Assembly: GCA_016721435.1 (NCBI GenBank) | Contig: JADKIC010000004.1 | Location: 1 to 64,000 of the forward strand | Source: Bacteroidota bacterium | Lineage (GTDB): Bacteria > Bacteroidota > Bacteroidia > AKYH767-A > OLB10 | Direction of reading: 5' to 3' | Length of the DNA: 64,000 bases | Shown here: piece by piece, positions 8,493 through 20,880 of the stretch | Numbering within the stretch: the stretch's first letter is position 1 | How the letters are laid out: the number at the start of each line of letters is the position of its first letter | Made by a program: the position numbers and the translations under genes | The notes under the pieces: model-generated | What the model was told of the DNA's origin: nothing | What the model saw: only the letters and a program-made list of their open reading frames with translations | The model's database searches: none

Positions 8493-11303
8493 ATGCCTCG
8501 CGATCATTCTATAAAAACCGTTCTCATCATTGGAAGTGGCCCGATCATCATTGGTCAGGCTTGTGAATTTGATTATTCAGGAAGTCAGGCTTCACGCTCG
8601 TTGAAGGAAGAAGGGATTGAAGTGGTATTGATCAATTCGAATCCGGCAACTATCATGACGGATAAAGTGACTGCTGATCATATTTACCTCAAGCCATTAA
8701 CGAAGAAGTCGATCAGTGAAATTCTTCAGAAGCATAAGATTGATGCAGTGCTGCCAACTATGGGAGGACAAACTGCATTAAACCTTTGCATCGACTGCCA
8801 GAAAGCGGGGTTATGGGATAAATACAACGTTCGAATTATCGGAGTAGATATTGATGCGATTAAGACGACAGAAGATCGGGAACGTTTTCGCTTGCGCATG
8901 CTTGAATTAGGCGCAAAAGTGTGTAAGGGTAGAACAGCTACCTCTTTTCTTGATGGAAAAGAAATTGCACAGGAGATCGGTTTCCCATTGGTCATTCGTC
9001 CTTCTTTTACACTCGGTGGAACCGGTGGAGGATTTGTAGAAACAAAGGATGATTTTGATGCTGCTCTGAATTTCGGATTGCATGCGAGTCCGGTGCATGA
9101 GGTACTCATTGAACAGAGTATCATCGGATGGAAGGAGTTTGAATTAGAACTTCTGAGAGATAGTATTGGAAACGTCATCATCGTTTGTTCGATCGAAAAT
9201 TTTGATCCGATGGGCATTCACACGGAGATTCTATCACTGTAGCTCCTGCCATGACGTTGAGTGATCGTACCTATCAGCAACTGCGTGATCTGGCCATAAA
9301 GTGCATGAATGGTATCGGACAATTTGCCGGTGGATGTAATATTCAGTTTTCTGTGAATCCGAATGATGAAAATGAAATCATCGTCATCGAGATTAATCCG
9401 CGTGTATCCCGATCATCTGCACTGGCCTCCAAAGCCACCGGATATCCTATAGCGAAAATAGCTGCAAAACTGGCCATCGGTTATAACCTCGATGAATTGC
9501 AGAACCAAATTACCAAGACGACTTCTGCTTTCTTCGAACCCACTATCGATTATGTCATCGTTAAAGTACCGCGTTGGAATTTCGATAAGTTCAAAGGAAC
9601 CGATCGTCATTTAGGTCTTCAGATGAAGTCTGTTGGAGAAGCGATGGGTATAGGCAGAAGCTTTCAGGAAGCGCTGCGGAAGGCCTGTCAGTCGCTGGAG
9701 ATAAAGAGGAACGGACTAGGTGCAGATGGAAAAGAACTAACCAATCAGGAAGCTATTCTGTCGAGTTTGAAAAATCCCAGCTGGAACAGACTCTTTCATA
9801 TTTACGATGCTTTCAAGATGGGAATTCCCTTTAAAACCATTCAGAAACTCACGCGTATCGATGCCTGGTTTTTAAATCAGATCGAAGAGTTGGTAGAGCT
9901 CGAAAAGGAAATTGAAAAGAATACCCTTGATACCATCTCCCGTGATTTAATGCTGGAAGCAAAGCAAAAGGGTTATGCCGACCGACAGGTAGCTCATCTG
10001 TTGCGTTGCCTCGAGAGTCAGGTACATAGCAAACGAAAGGACATGGGCATCCACAGAGTTTACAAACTCGTGGACACCTGTGCCGCTGAATTTGAAGCGA
10101 AAACACCTTATTACTATTCCACTTTTGAAACCGAAAATGAATCCATTGCTTCCGATAAAAAGAAAGTAATCATCCTGGGTTCAGGCCCCAATAGAATAGG
10201 GCAGGGGATAGAGTTCGATTATAGTTGCGTTCATGGTGTGTTGGCTGCGAAAGAATGCGGCTATGAAACCATCATGATCAATTGCAATCCGGAAACGGTT
10301 TCTACCGATTTTGATATTGCCGATAAGCTGTACTTCGAACCTGTTTTCTGGGAACATATTTATGATATCATTCTGCATGAAAAACCGGTGGGAGTGATTG
10401 TGCAATTGGGAGGACAAACGGCATTAAAGCTCGCAGAGAAGCTGGATAAGTATGGTATCAATATTATCGGTACCAGTTTCGCATCTCTGGATCTGGCTGA
10501 GGATCGTGGTTCATTCTCTAATCTCCTGAAGGATCTTGGTATTCCTTATCCGAAGTTTGGCGTGATTGAAGATGCAGATCAGGCGGTAGAGTTATCCAAA
10601 GATTTGGCTTCCACTACTGGTACGTCCATTCACGTACTCGGTGGACAAAGCATGAAATCTGATCAATGAGCAGGAACTGGAAACACATGTGGTTAATATT
10701 CTGAAGGATATTCCCGGCAATAAGGTCTTGTTGGATCATTTTCTCGAAAAAGCCATTGAAGCGGAAGCGGATGCGATTTGTGACGGAGAAGATGCCTATA
10801 TCATCGGTATCATGGAGCATATTGAGCCGACCGGGATTCACTCCGGCGACAGCAATGCAGTATTACCACCTTTTGATTTGAGCGATCATGTCATTAAACA
10901 GATAGAAGACATCACCCGTAAAATCGCATTGGCCATGCATGTAAAAGGGTTGATCAATATTCAGTTTGCGATAAAGGAGGAAGTCGTGTATGTGATAGAA
11001 GCCAATCCGAGAGCCTCCCGGACGGTACCGTTTATTGCCAAGGCCTATGATGAGCCCTATGTGAATTATGCCACCAAGATGATGTTGGGCGAAATGAAGG
11101 TGAAAGATTTCACTTTCAATCCCCGCAAAGAAGGATATGCAATTAAGATTCCTGTGTTTTCATTTGAAAAATTCAGGGATGTAAACAAGGAGCTCGGACC
11201 CGAGATGAAATCAACAGGCGAGGCCATTTATTTCATTGATGATTTGCAGGATGATTTCTTCCAGCAGGTATACAGTGAAAGAAATTTATATCTCTCGCGT
11301 TAA
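8493..11303 (+). CDS. carB: Carbamoyl-phosphate synthase large subunit (frameshifted)
   Basis: CarB makes carbamoyl phosphate from glutamine-derived ammonia, bicarbonate and two ATP, for pyrimidine and arginine synthesis. Both ATP-grasp halves are present: N-terminal IIGSGPIIIGQACEFDYSG and RPSFTLGGTGGGF, C-terminal ILGSGPNRIGQGIEFDYS and EANPRASRTVPF. The reconstructed protein is about 938 residues and ends after the second ATP-grasp domain without the MGS-like regulatory domain of longer CarB proteins, which fits Bacteroidota forms. Frame breaks: one lost G near 9227 (restores GIHTGDSITVAPAM), and a cluster of about five lost bases between 10605 and 10660 around the expected LVRP..VLGGQSMK. 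No carA lies nearby. Confidence 0.94.
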
Positions 11304-11343
11304 AATATTTTAGGGACTCAAACGAAGATTTATTTAGAAAGCC

Positions 11344-11595
11344 ATGGCAGACTTCTTCTTCATTTTACTCATCATCTTTATTGTCTTCGGGGTGTTCCGG
11401 AGATATATCTTTTTTTTCATCATGTCCGCAATTTCAAAAAAGCTTTTTAAAGAGATGAACAAGATGCAACAGCGGCAAACAGGATTCAATTCTCAACAGC
11501 AAACAAAGGTGAATGCTGATGCTGAATCTCCAAAGAAAAAATCCTTTCGCGATAGTCAGGGAGAGTATGTGGATTACGAAGAGGTGAAAGACTAG
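11344..11595 (+). CDS. DUF4834 family small membrane protein
   Basis: An 83-residue protein with one N-terminal hydrophobic stretch (about residues 3-30), a polar Gln-rich middle, and the C-terminal block GEYVDYEEVKD that marks DUF4834 proteins of Bacteroidota. Function unknown. It starts 40 bases after carB and ahead of the YfhO family gene. Confidence 0.8.
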   Translation: MADFFFILLIIFIVFGVFRRYIFFFIMSAISKKLFKEMNKMQQRQTGFNSQQQTKVNADAESPKKKSFRDSQGEYVDYEEVKD

Positions 11596-11730
11596 TTTTG
11601 CTTTTTGCTTCTGGCTGCTCGCTTTATTTTTAGATGCCAGCACCCATTCATATGCATTCAAATTTACCGGTCAACGTATTTTAGGCTTTAACAAAAAAGC
11701 TAGTAGCTAGCAGCCAGAAGCAGCAAGCAA
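11596..11730. repeat. Inverted pair of degenerate heptanucleotide arrays
   Basis: Directly after the DUF4834 stop codon four 7-base units follow one another (TTTTGCT, TTTTGCT, TCTGGCT, GCTCGCT; 11596-11623). About 70 bases later the complementary series appears (AAAAGCT, AGTAGCT, AGCAGCC, AGAAGCA, GCAAGCA; 11695-11729). The arms can pair over about 25-28 bases with few mismatches, giving a long-looped hairpin. No gene is seen between 11596 and 11873. Confidence 0.7.
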
Positions 11731-11873
11731 AAGTATTTTATATACCAAAAGTTTAACAAAAAGAATAAATGCGAATATTAGGGAGCGTATTTTGATATAA
11801 AAATCATTTTGAAACAAAAATTAATCGCTATTTTCATCCTCTTGAAAAAGAAGGTAAATTTAAAAGCAAGTAA

Positions 11874-14297
11874 ATGAATATGAAGCCATCCTTATTGAAG
11901 GTATTACAGCCACATCTCATAGCCATTGGTCTATTCTTAGTCATTTCAGTGATGTATTTTTCCCCTGTGCTTTCAGGAAAGGCACTGGAACAGGGCGATA
12001 TTGCACAATGGTTGGTAGTTCTAAGGAGATTTCCGATTATAGGGAAGCTTATGGAAAGGAACCGCTTTGGATCAGTACTATGTTCAGTGGAATGCCCGCC
12101 TATCAGATTTCAGTAGTCTATGCTTCAAATCTGATACAGTATGTTAACAAAATACTGTGGTTAGGTCTGCCCGGTCCGGCGAATTTATTGTTCCTGGGCA
12201 TGCTTTCTTTTTATTTGTTGATGATTGCTCTTAAGTCCGATTTCCGAATAGGCATTGCAGGTGCTATTGCTTATGCATTCTGTTCTTTCCAGTTCGTTTC
12301 CATACATGCCGGACATAATACAAAAGTGCATGCCATTGCTTTGATCCCGTTAATTTTTGCCGGAGTGCTCATGGCTTACCGCGATCGCTGGTTGTTAGGT
12401 GCAGCCATTACTTCACTTGCTTTGTCCTTACAGATTTACTCCAATCACCTTCAGATTACTTATTATGTAGCTATTACTATTGGACTACTCATCGTGTTTG
12501 AGTTGGTAAGAGCAATTCAGGAAAAAGCGATTCCGGGATTCATGCGTGCAAGTGTTGCATTGTTGTTTGCTGCCGGTTTGGCCGTTTTACCGAATATAAC
12601 AAATCTATGGCTGACCTATGAATATGGGAAATACTCCACGCGAAGTCAGTCGGAGTTAACGGAGAAAAAAGTGAGTACAGGTTTGGATAAAGACTATGCC
12701 TTGGGTTGGAGTTATGGTAAATTGGAATCGATGACGCTGGTTATTCCGGGATTTGCAGGTGGTTCTTCCATGTATGAACTGGACAATAAGTCGGAAAGCT
12801 ATAAGGCCATTGCTAGTCAAGCCGGTGATGCACAAGCACGTTCTTTCGTTAAGCAGGCACCGTTATATTGGGGTGATCAGCCCATGACTTCCGGTCCTGT
12901 GTATAATGGTGTAATTCCTTTCTTTCTCTTCGTACTTTCGATATTTCTTCTTAAGGGAACGATGAGATGGTGGATGGTGACTGCAGCAGTCTTATTCATG
13001 ATGCTTTCCTGGGGCAGGCATTTTCTTCCGCTAACGGATTTGTTTTTTGATCACTTCCCGGCTTATAATAAGTTCCGATCAGTTGCTATGGCTTTGGTAA
13101 TTACATCCTTTATGATTCCTTTAGCTGGCATGCTGGGATTGTCAAAGTTTGCTGACGGCAGTTTAGAAAGTTAAATTGAAAAAATCATTGCTCTATGCTT
13201 TTTATATCAGTGGAGGACTTTGTTTATTATTTGTTGTTCTTCCCGGATTGTTTTGTGATTTCTCCGGTGATTCAGATGAGCAATTGAAGCAATACGATTG
13301 GCTCCTGGTTGCACTAAAAGCGGATCGTGAGTCGATGTTGCGCATGGATGCTTTCAGATCGCTATTCTTTATTGCCGTAGCTTTTGGAATGTTGTATGCA
13401 TTTCTTCAATCTAAAATTAAGTTAGCAGTGGTATTGCCTGTACTTTCTCTTTTGATATTGATTGATATGTGGGGAGTAGATAAGCGCTTTCTCAACGACG
13501 GACATTTTGCATCTAAAGCAAAAGCAGAACAACCTTTCACGATGTCAGCTGCTGATCAGCAGATACTAAGTGACAAGGGATATTTCCGGGTGATGAACAC
13601 TTCAGTGAATACGTTCAATGACGCCAGCACTTCTTATTACCATCGTTCCATTGGAGGATATCACGGAGCAAAGCTGAAGCGTTATCAGGAGTTGGTCGAG
13701 TATCAGATCAGCAAGGGAAATATGAATGTATTGAATATGCTCAATGCGAAATACTTCATAGTGCGTAATCCCCAGGATCAGTCCCCGATGGCACAAATGA
13801 ATCCCGGAGCGCTGGGTGCAGCATGGGTGGTAAGTGACTGGAAAGTGGTGCAGAATGCGGATGAGGAAATGAAAATACTGGATAGTATGGATACCCGCAC
13901 TATGGCGGTAATAGATACCCGTTATAGTTCCGAAATAAAGGATGCAGTGAAAGGATCCGACTCTACAGCGGTTGTTAAACTGATTAGTAAGGATGGTAGA
14001 GTAGAACCCAACTACCTTGCCTACGAAGTGGAGGGTAGTAAAACGAATCTGATCGTGTTTTCTGAAATCCATTATCCTGCCGGCTGGAATGCCTATCTGG
14101 ACGGTAAACCGGTTTCACATATACGTGCGAATTATGTGTTGAGAGCGATGCAGATCCCTGCCGGTAAACATAAAGTAGAGTTTAAGTTTGAGCCGGAAGC
14201 ATTTGTAACCGGAGAGAAAATATCACTCGCAGGTTCTATTATCTTACTATTACTGTTCGCCGGAATTTCTTTCGTAGAGATCAAGAAAAAGAGATAG
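11874..14297 (+). CDS. YfhO family multi-pass membrane protein (frameshifted)
   Basis: A large membrane protein of about 808 residues of the YfhO family, relatives of which are involved in attaching sugars to cell-envelope polymers in Gram-positives; the Bacteroidota role is not known. Family features are EQGDIAQ, REAYGKEPLW, STMFSGMPAYQIS, GLPGPANLLFLG, SIHAGHNTKVHAIALIP and many transmembrane helices in the first two thirds, then a soluble C-terminal domain (YHRSIGGYHGAKL, MLNAKYFI) and a last helix. Frame breaks: one lost A at about 12008 (restores IAQMVGSSKE) and one near 13166. The gene stands at the head of a glycan locus. Confidence 0.88.
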
Positions 14298-14302
14298 CCG
14301 CA

Positions 14303-15612
14303 ATGGTACTCGAGAAGGTGCTGGTGATTACCTACTACTGGCCTCCCAGTGGAGGAGCCGGCGTACAACGCACCTTGAAGTTTGTAAAGTATTTTATGAA
14401 TTTCGGTCTCCTGCCGGTGGTACTCACCGTTGATCCTGTCAAAGCAAGTTATCCGGTAGTAGATGAGTCGTTGCTCAGCGATGTGCCAAAGGGAGTGAAA
14501 GTGATTACCACCAACAGTTTTGAGCCTTTAAATATTTTATCGTCTATTGCAGGAAAGAAAAATGTTCCTTACGGTGGTTTTGCCAATGCGAATAAAGAAT
14601 CCTTGACTCAAAAAGCATTGAGGTGGATCAGAGGTAATTTTTTTATCCCTGATGCAAGAGTAGGGTGGGTTTCCTATGCGGTAAATGCTGCAAAAAATTA
14701 TAAAAGAGGAAGGAATTACCTGTGTGTATATTTCCAGTCCTCCGCATTCCTCTCAATTGATCGGTTTAGAACTTCGGAAAACCCACCCCAATCTTTGTTG
14801 GATAGCTGATTTACGCGACCCCTGGACCGATATTTATTATTATAAAGATTTATTACATACTCCTCTTGCCGCCCATAAAGATGCGCAGCTCGAACGAAAT
14901 GTGCTGGAGCAGGCTAATATTATTCTCGTAGTAAGTGATGCGATAAGGAAAATCTTTCTCTTAAAGTCTGATTCCATCGCTGAACAAAAGATTCATGTAA
15001 TACCCAATGGATATGATGAAGATGATTTCAGAGAAACGAAGGTAAGTGTTCCGGGTCAATTCGTTATTACATACGTAGGAACGATGGCAGATATATATAA
15101 ACCGGAAGTGTTTTTTAATGTGTTAAGTACTATCATTCGTCAATTTGCTGATTCAATTATTAAATTCAGATTTGTAGGAAATGCGCCCGGTTCCATTCGT
15201 AAAATGGCCGGAGAGGCTGGCGTAGATGCAAATTGTGAATGGATCGGACATGTTTCACATACAGCCGCGGTACGCTATATGCAGGAAGCGAATATGCTCT
15301 TACTGGTGATTCCTGACAGTGATGGAGCGAAGGGGATTTTAACAGGTAAATTGTTTGAATACCTGGGCGCACGTAAACCGATACTGGGGATTGGTCCGGC
15401 AGATGGTGATGCGGCTGCCATCTTGAATGAATGTGCAGCAGGAGTGATGCTGGAACGCAACGAACAACAAAAAATGTTGGACTTCCTTTCCGATCATATT
15501 AATGCCTGGAAGAGTGGTGGAAGATTATTCCGGTAATGAGAAAATATTGGATTATCGTCGTTCAGCGCTTGCACGTCAGGTTGCGCATTTACTTGGAGCA
15601 GAAATATTATAG
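14303..15612 (+). CDS. Family 4-like glycosyltransferase (frameshifted)
   Basis: A GT-B enzyme of about 435 residues. The N-terminal half has VLVITYYWPPSGGAGVQRT and IADLRDPWTD; the C-terminal half has HVIPNGYDEDDF, VITYVGTMADIY, FRFVGNAPG and the nucleotide-sugar part KLFEYLGARKPILGIGP. Two frame breaks are seen. One in the A run near 14695 must be adjusted to join NAAK to IIKEEGITCVY. One near 15520 joins WKSG to VEDYSGNEKILDYRRSALARQ and moves the stop from 15536 to 15612. The gene starts 5 bases after the YfhO gene and ends 6 bases before asnB. Acceptor and sugar unknown. Confidence 0.87.
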
Positions 15613-15618
15613 AATGAT

Positions 15619-17447
15619 ATGTGTGGAATAGCCGGATTCATCGACCCAACTTTAAAAAACTCAGAGCGAGACCCTTTGCTGGAGAACATGCTGCAGCAAT
15701 TGCTCACCGCGGACCTGATGCGCGTGGGAAGTATTTTGAAGATGCGGTGGCACTCGGGCATAACCGGTTATCGATAATTGATTTGAGTGAGGACGGGAAT
15801 CAACCCATGATCAGGAATGGGAATTACATCGTTTATAACGGTGAAGTCTATAACTATAGGGAGATACGAAAAACACTGGAAGCAGAAGGTGTGGTTTTTC
15901 ATACGCAGTCGGACACAGAAGTAATTATGGCTACCTATGAGAAGTATGGCAAAGATTGTGTTCAGTATTTTGTTGGGATGTGGGCTTTCGCTTTATGGGA
16001 CAGTAAACAAAAATTATTATTCTGTTCCCGTGACAGATTTGGCATCAAACCTTTTTTTTACATATTGGAAGGTGATAAATTTTATTTTGGATCGGAATAT
16101 AAAGCGTTGTTTCAGAGTCCGTATTTTAAAAAGGAGATCAATGAATCGCAAGTATTAAGAGGGCTACAGTTAGGCTGGAATACGTATCACGATGAAACAT
16201 ATTATTCCTGTTTAAAAGCATTGCCTGCTGCGCATAATCTCATCTTCAAAGCAGGAAAGCAAGTAGATATTCATTCCTATTGGAAAATAGATCCATCCAG
16301 GCAGATCAGTCTGAATTGGGAGGAAACTAAATCCCAATTCAGAGCAGGTTTTATCGACAGTGTGCGTCTGCATATGCGCAGTGATGTTGAAGTAGGAGGA
16401 TGTTTGAGCGGTGGTCTGGATAGTTCTGCCATTGCTTCGGTCATTGGTGAAGAATTTCCGGCAGCGGCCTTTAAAACATTTACCATTTATTACGAGGGGA
16501 AGAATGATGTAGATGAGCGTCCCTGGGTCAAAGAAGTGCTGAAAAAATATCCGCAATTCGAACCCTTTTATTTTACGCCCACCGATGATGATATCAGTAG
16601 CAATTTTGAAAAGGCACTCTATCATGCAGATGTACCTGTAGTTGGTTCTTCTCCCATTTCACAATACTTCCTGATGCAACTGGCTGCTAAGAATGGCATC
16701 AAAGTCGTGTTGGATGGACAGGGATCGGATGAAATAGCGGGGGGATACCTGCATTCTTTTTACCGGTTGATCGGTGGCTGTTTTACATCGTTTCAGCCCT
16801 TAAAAGGAATTGCTGAACTGAATGCACACGCTTCTTTGCAAAACTATTCGCTTTCAAAAAAGTCTAATCTGCTTTTTAAAAGTATGCTTGCAGGTTGGAA
16901 AAGTGAACAATCGTTATACGAGTTGGAATACAAACATTATTATCCATTTTTAGCAAAGCAGGATTCTATACCTTTTGCACTCGAAAAATTCGGAGGGAGC
17001 AGGTTGAATAACTTCTTGTACCATCTCACTTTCAACAGTAGCTTGCCCACACTATTGCAATTTGAAGATCGTAATTCCATGGCCTTTTCCATTGAGTCGC
17101 GTGTGCCCTTCCTGGATCACCGTTTGGTAGAATTCATCTTCTCCTTACCCGACGAAGCAAAGATGCACAATGGTGCCACCAAGCGTGTATTGAGAGAAGC
17201 CTTGCGGGGCATCCTGCCCGATCCCATCACCGACAGAAAAGACAAGAAAGGCTTTGTGACACCGGGCGAAGTCAAGTGGCTCAGAGGACCTTTATCGTTC
17301 TTGCTCGACCAGCAGTTTGGAGACATCAACTTCCTGAACCAGGCAAAAGTAAAATCACTCATTGATGCTTTCAAAAAGGGAGATAACAGCAATGCCAATC
17401 TCGTTTGGCGGGTAGCGGTATTGAGGTGGTGGATGGATGGAAACTAA
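15619..17447 (+). CDS. asnB: AsnB-type glutamine amidotransferase, first copy (frameshifted)
   Basis: The start ATG-TGT at 15619 gives MCGIAGFIDPTL, with the N-terminal catalytic cysteine of class II glutaminases exposed after Met removal. One G is missing near 15695; restoring it leads into AAIAHRGPDARGKYF, HNRLSIIDLSEDG and VYNGEVYNYREI. The synthetase half carries the PP-loop CLSGGLDSSAIASV and VVLDGQGSDEIAGGY, then ESRVPFLDHRLVEF. Length about 609 residues, normal for asparagine synthase. Because it sits between glycosyltransferase and sugar epimerase genes, it may amidate a sugar acid rather than aspartate; the sequence alone cannot decide. Confidence 0.9.
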
Positions 17448-18003
17448 GGGTATGTATGCCTTTGGCATCCTGATTTTAATTAAAAAATCTGATATTAATT
17501 TATTCTTTTTTTGTAAAGTAAAATTAATAAAAGTGACTCTGCCATTTGTTTAACAGGATGAGGTCGATCTATTCATGGAAATAATCCTGCATTTGCCTTT
17601 ACCTGTTAACCACTCATTTTAGTAATTTATCTGATTAAAGCTTCATATGGATTGCTTGTTATGATTTGTTTATGGATAGCCATATTGTTTATATCTCCAG
17701 ACTTTAATGCAAGACGTTTTCGCTTGGATTTAAATGAAGTGCATCCAAGCCATTGGAGTGTTTTTGATACGACGAACAAAAAAAGGGAAAGGCTGCGATC
17801 ACTGACATCTTATTCCTGTTTTACGGTTTATCGTTGAAGCGGATCCCGTTATAGGTAGTTTAGTGGAATCAACTAAGCATAGGGAAAATACAGGTTTTTT
17901 GTAAGAGAATCAAAGTGTATTTCCCCTTCCTTTATTTTAGTAATTTTGCTGCAAGAGGCGGAACCGGAATACCGGTTTATGAACAATTAAAATCACATAA
18001 AGA
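17448..18003. other. Intergenic region without a recognisable gene
   Basis: About 556 AT-rich bases between asnB and the epimerase gene. A short open frame at 17652-17837 shows no family resemblance and I do not call it. TAATTTTG at 17941-17948 resembles the -7 element of a Bacteroidota promoter for the epimerase, but no TTTG is found at the proper distance upstream. Confidence 0.5.
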
Positions 18004-18986
18004 ATGGACTTAAAAGGAAGTAAGGTGTTGGTTATCGGCGGCTCAGGATTTATCGGGTCTGCCATTGTAAGGCGACTCATTGCAGAAGATGTAAAGGAAA
18101 TTATCATTTATGACAATTTCGTTCGTGGTAAGTATGAAAACATTAATGATTGCCTGACTGATTCACGGGTTCGGGTCTATGAATTTGGTGGCGATATCCG
18201 TGATATTGATATTCTGGACGATGCCATGAAGGGCGTGGACTATGTCTTCCATCTTGCAGCCATGTGGCTGTTGCATTGTAAGGATTATCCCCGTACAGCC
18301 TTTGAAGTTAATATTGCAGGTACTTTTAATGTGCTGGAGGCTTGTGTGCGCAATAAAGTTAAAAAGCTGGTTTATTCTTCCTCAGCTTCCGTTTATGGTG
18401 ACGCACTGGAAGTGCCGATGACCGAAAATCATCCGTTTAATAATAAGAATTTTTACGGTGCAACGAAAATTGCAGGTGAAGCCATGTGTACAGCCTACAA
18501 TGACCGGTACGGTTTGCCGGTTGTCGGGTTGCGTTACATGAACGTGTACGGGCCAGGACAAGACCAGCATGCTGCTTACACCGGTGTTATTCCGATCATG
18601 TTGAATAAAATTGACATGAATGAATCGCCGCTGATCAACGGAGATGGAACGCAGGCCTATGATTTTATTTATGTGGACGATGTAGCCGACTGCAATATCA
18701 GTGCATTGAAAAGTGCTATGAATCTGGGATTTTATAATGTAGGCACCGGTGTGCAGACAACCATCAAGGAACTTTGTGATCTCATTCTTAAATTGAAGGG
18801 GACCGATCTAAAGGTGAGGTTCAAACCATATGATGCAGATGATGCAAGACAGTTCGTGAAGAACAGGATTGCAGCATTGAAAAGGCGGAAAAGGAAATCG
18901 ACTTTAAATATGGTATTTCATTGGAAGAAGGCTTGCTTAAATTGATTGAATGGAGAACATCCGGTTATAAAAAAGTTTCTATTTAA
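18004..18986 (+). CDS. NAD-dependent sugar-nucleotide epimerase/dehydratase (frameshifted near the end)
   Basis: An extended short-chain dehydrogenase of about 328 residues. Rossmann motif VIGGSGFIGSAIV (about residues 9-21), VFHLAAMW, the catalytic SSSASVYG and FYGATKIAGE (Tyr-x3-Lys), and the substrate-side RYMNVYGPGQ are all present, typical of UDP-glucose 4-epimerase or UDP-glucuronate-type enzymes. Near 18872 one G is missing; restoring it replaces the non-homologous tail by SIEKAEKEIDFKYGISLEEG and moves the stop to 18984-18986, six bases before the next asnB. Likely supplies a nucleotide sugar for the glycan made by this locus. Confidence 0.9.
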
Positions 18987-18991
18987 TTTTT

Positions 18992-20880
18992 ATGTGCGGA
19001 ATTGCAGGTTTTCTCAATAGCAATAACATGCCGGCAGATGCCAGCGTGGTGAAATCAATGCTGGAGAAAATTAAGCACCGTGGCCCGGATGGAGAAGGTG
19101 TTTATTGCAAACATCACATTGGAATGGGACATAAGCGGCTGGCTATTCTGGATTTGACAGCTGCCGGTGCTCAGCCAATGACATCGGAAGATGAAATGGT
19201 GACGATCACCTACAATGGTGAGATTATAATTGTAAAGAACTGCGCAAGATCTTGTCAGCTGGGCTATACTTTCCAAATCACGTTCAGATACAGAGGTGAT
19301 ATTAAAAGGATTTCAGGCATGGGGCACTGCCGTATTCGAGAAACTAAACGGGATGTTTGCTCTTGAATTTACGATGCAAGAATCGCCAGTTTTACCTTAC
19401 GCGTGACCGTTATGGAATCAAGCCGCTGTATGTTTATATCAGCAACAATACCATTGTTTTTGGCTCAGAAGTAAAAGCGATACTTGCTCATCCCGCTTAT
19501 CAGTTCGGTATCAATTTCGAAGCACTGAACGAGTATTTTACATTTCAGAATCTCTTCCGCTTCCATACTTTGTTCAAGGGAGTTCAGCTATTGGCCCCGG
19601 CCCGTGTGTTGCAGTTTGACCCTGAACTCAAAATGAAGGAATGGACGTATTGGGATTATAATTTTACTGACACTGATGAAACCATTGACGAAGAAACAGC
19701 GAAAGAAGAAACTTTCGTTTTGTTTTCACAGGCTGTTGAGCGGCAAATGGTGGCTGATGTAAGAGGGTAGTTACCTGAGTGGTGGAATGGACTCCGGCTC
19801 CATTACTTCTGTGGCCAGTGGCCTGGTGAAGACTCGTTACGTTTACCTGCGGATTTGATATGTCCGCTACTACCGGCCGTGAAGCGAATTTTGACGAGCG
19901 TCGCGATGCCGAGTTGATGGCGAGTTTATTTAAGACGGAACATTATGAACAAGTATTAAACAGCAACGACCTTTCATGGGCCTTGCCACAATTGGTATGG
20001 CACCTCGAGGATCTGCGGGTAGGGATGTCTTACCCGAATTATTATATCTCCGGACTCGCTTCCAAGTTTGTTAAGGTCTGCTTGAGTGGTGCAGGTGGAG
20101 ATGAACTCTACGGAGGGTATCCATGGCGTTATTATCGTGTAAGCGGATCAGTGGATAAAGAAGCATATTTCAAAGAGTACTACAGTTTTTGGCAAAGACT
20201 CGTAAATGATGAGGATAAACCCCGAATGTTCACTCCTGAAGTGTTTTCTCAAACCTCCTCCGGAAGAGATGCTTTTTCCACATTCAAAAATGTGTTTTTG
20301 TTTAATGATAATTTAAAATACAATACACCGGAAGATCACATCAAGAATTCAATGTATTTTGAGGCAAAGACTTTTCTTCCTGCTTTGTTTCTGGTCGGCG
20401 ATAAGTTGTCGATGGCGCATTCGATGGAAGAGCGGTTTCCGTTTATGGACAATGAACTGGTTAATTTTGCACAGAAGATTCCCGTTAAATATAAGTTAGG
20501 AAGACTGGATGAAATGAAACGCATTGATGAAAATGAAATCGGAAAACTGAGAAAGTTTGAGATGCAGTTCAACGATGGTAAAAATGTGTTGAGAAATTCA
20601 ATGTCTAAAGTATTGCCCGACTCGATCATTAACCGGAAGAAGCAAGGTTTTTCTGCACCGGATGAATCATGGTACAGAGGAGAAAATTTCCAATATGTGT
20701 GTTCCCTGCTGCAAAGCAATAAATCAAGAATCAGGGATTTTATTCAGCCCGGTTATATCGACCGGATTCTGGATGAACATTGTAATAAGAATATCAATCA
20801 CCGGTTGTTGATCTGGTCCTTCATCTGTTTTGAATGGTGGGTTAGGCATTTTGTTTACAATAAACGGAAGAGGCTTCATG
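18992..20880 (+). CDS. asnB: AsnB-type glutamine amidotransferase, second copy (several frameshifts)
   Basis: MCGIAGFLNSNN with the catalytic cysteine, KHRGPDGEGVY, HKRLAILDL and TITYNGEI open the glutaminase domain. Between about 19220 and 19370 at least three or four indels scramble the frame, but pieces of the expected sequence (ELRKILSAG, AWGTAVFEKLNGMFAL) can be read in alternating frames. The synthetase domain has LTRDRYGIKPLYVY, then LSGGMDSGSITSVAS (PP-loop, near 19775) across another shift, CLSGAGGDELYGGY and EERFPFMDNELV. The natural stop is not visible: the frame runs on into the next gene, so the end is placed at that gene's start. Same context argument for sugar amidation as the first copy. 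Confidence 0.85.

Noticed and set aside
17652..17837. A 61-residue frame in the gap between asnB and the epimerase gene.
   Set aside because: No homology, no promoter or terminator, and an unlikely amino-acid order; chance ORF is sufficient.
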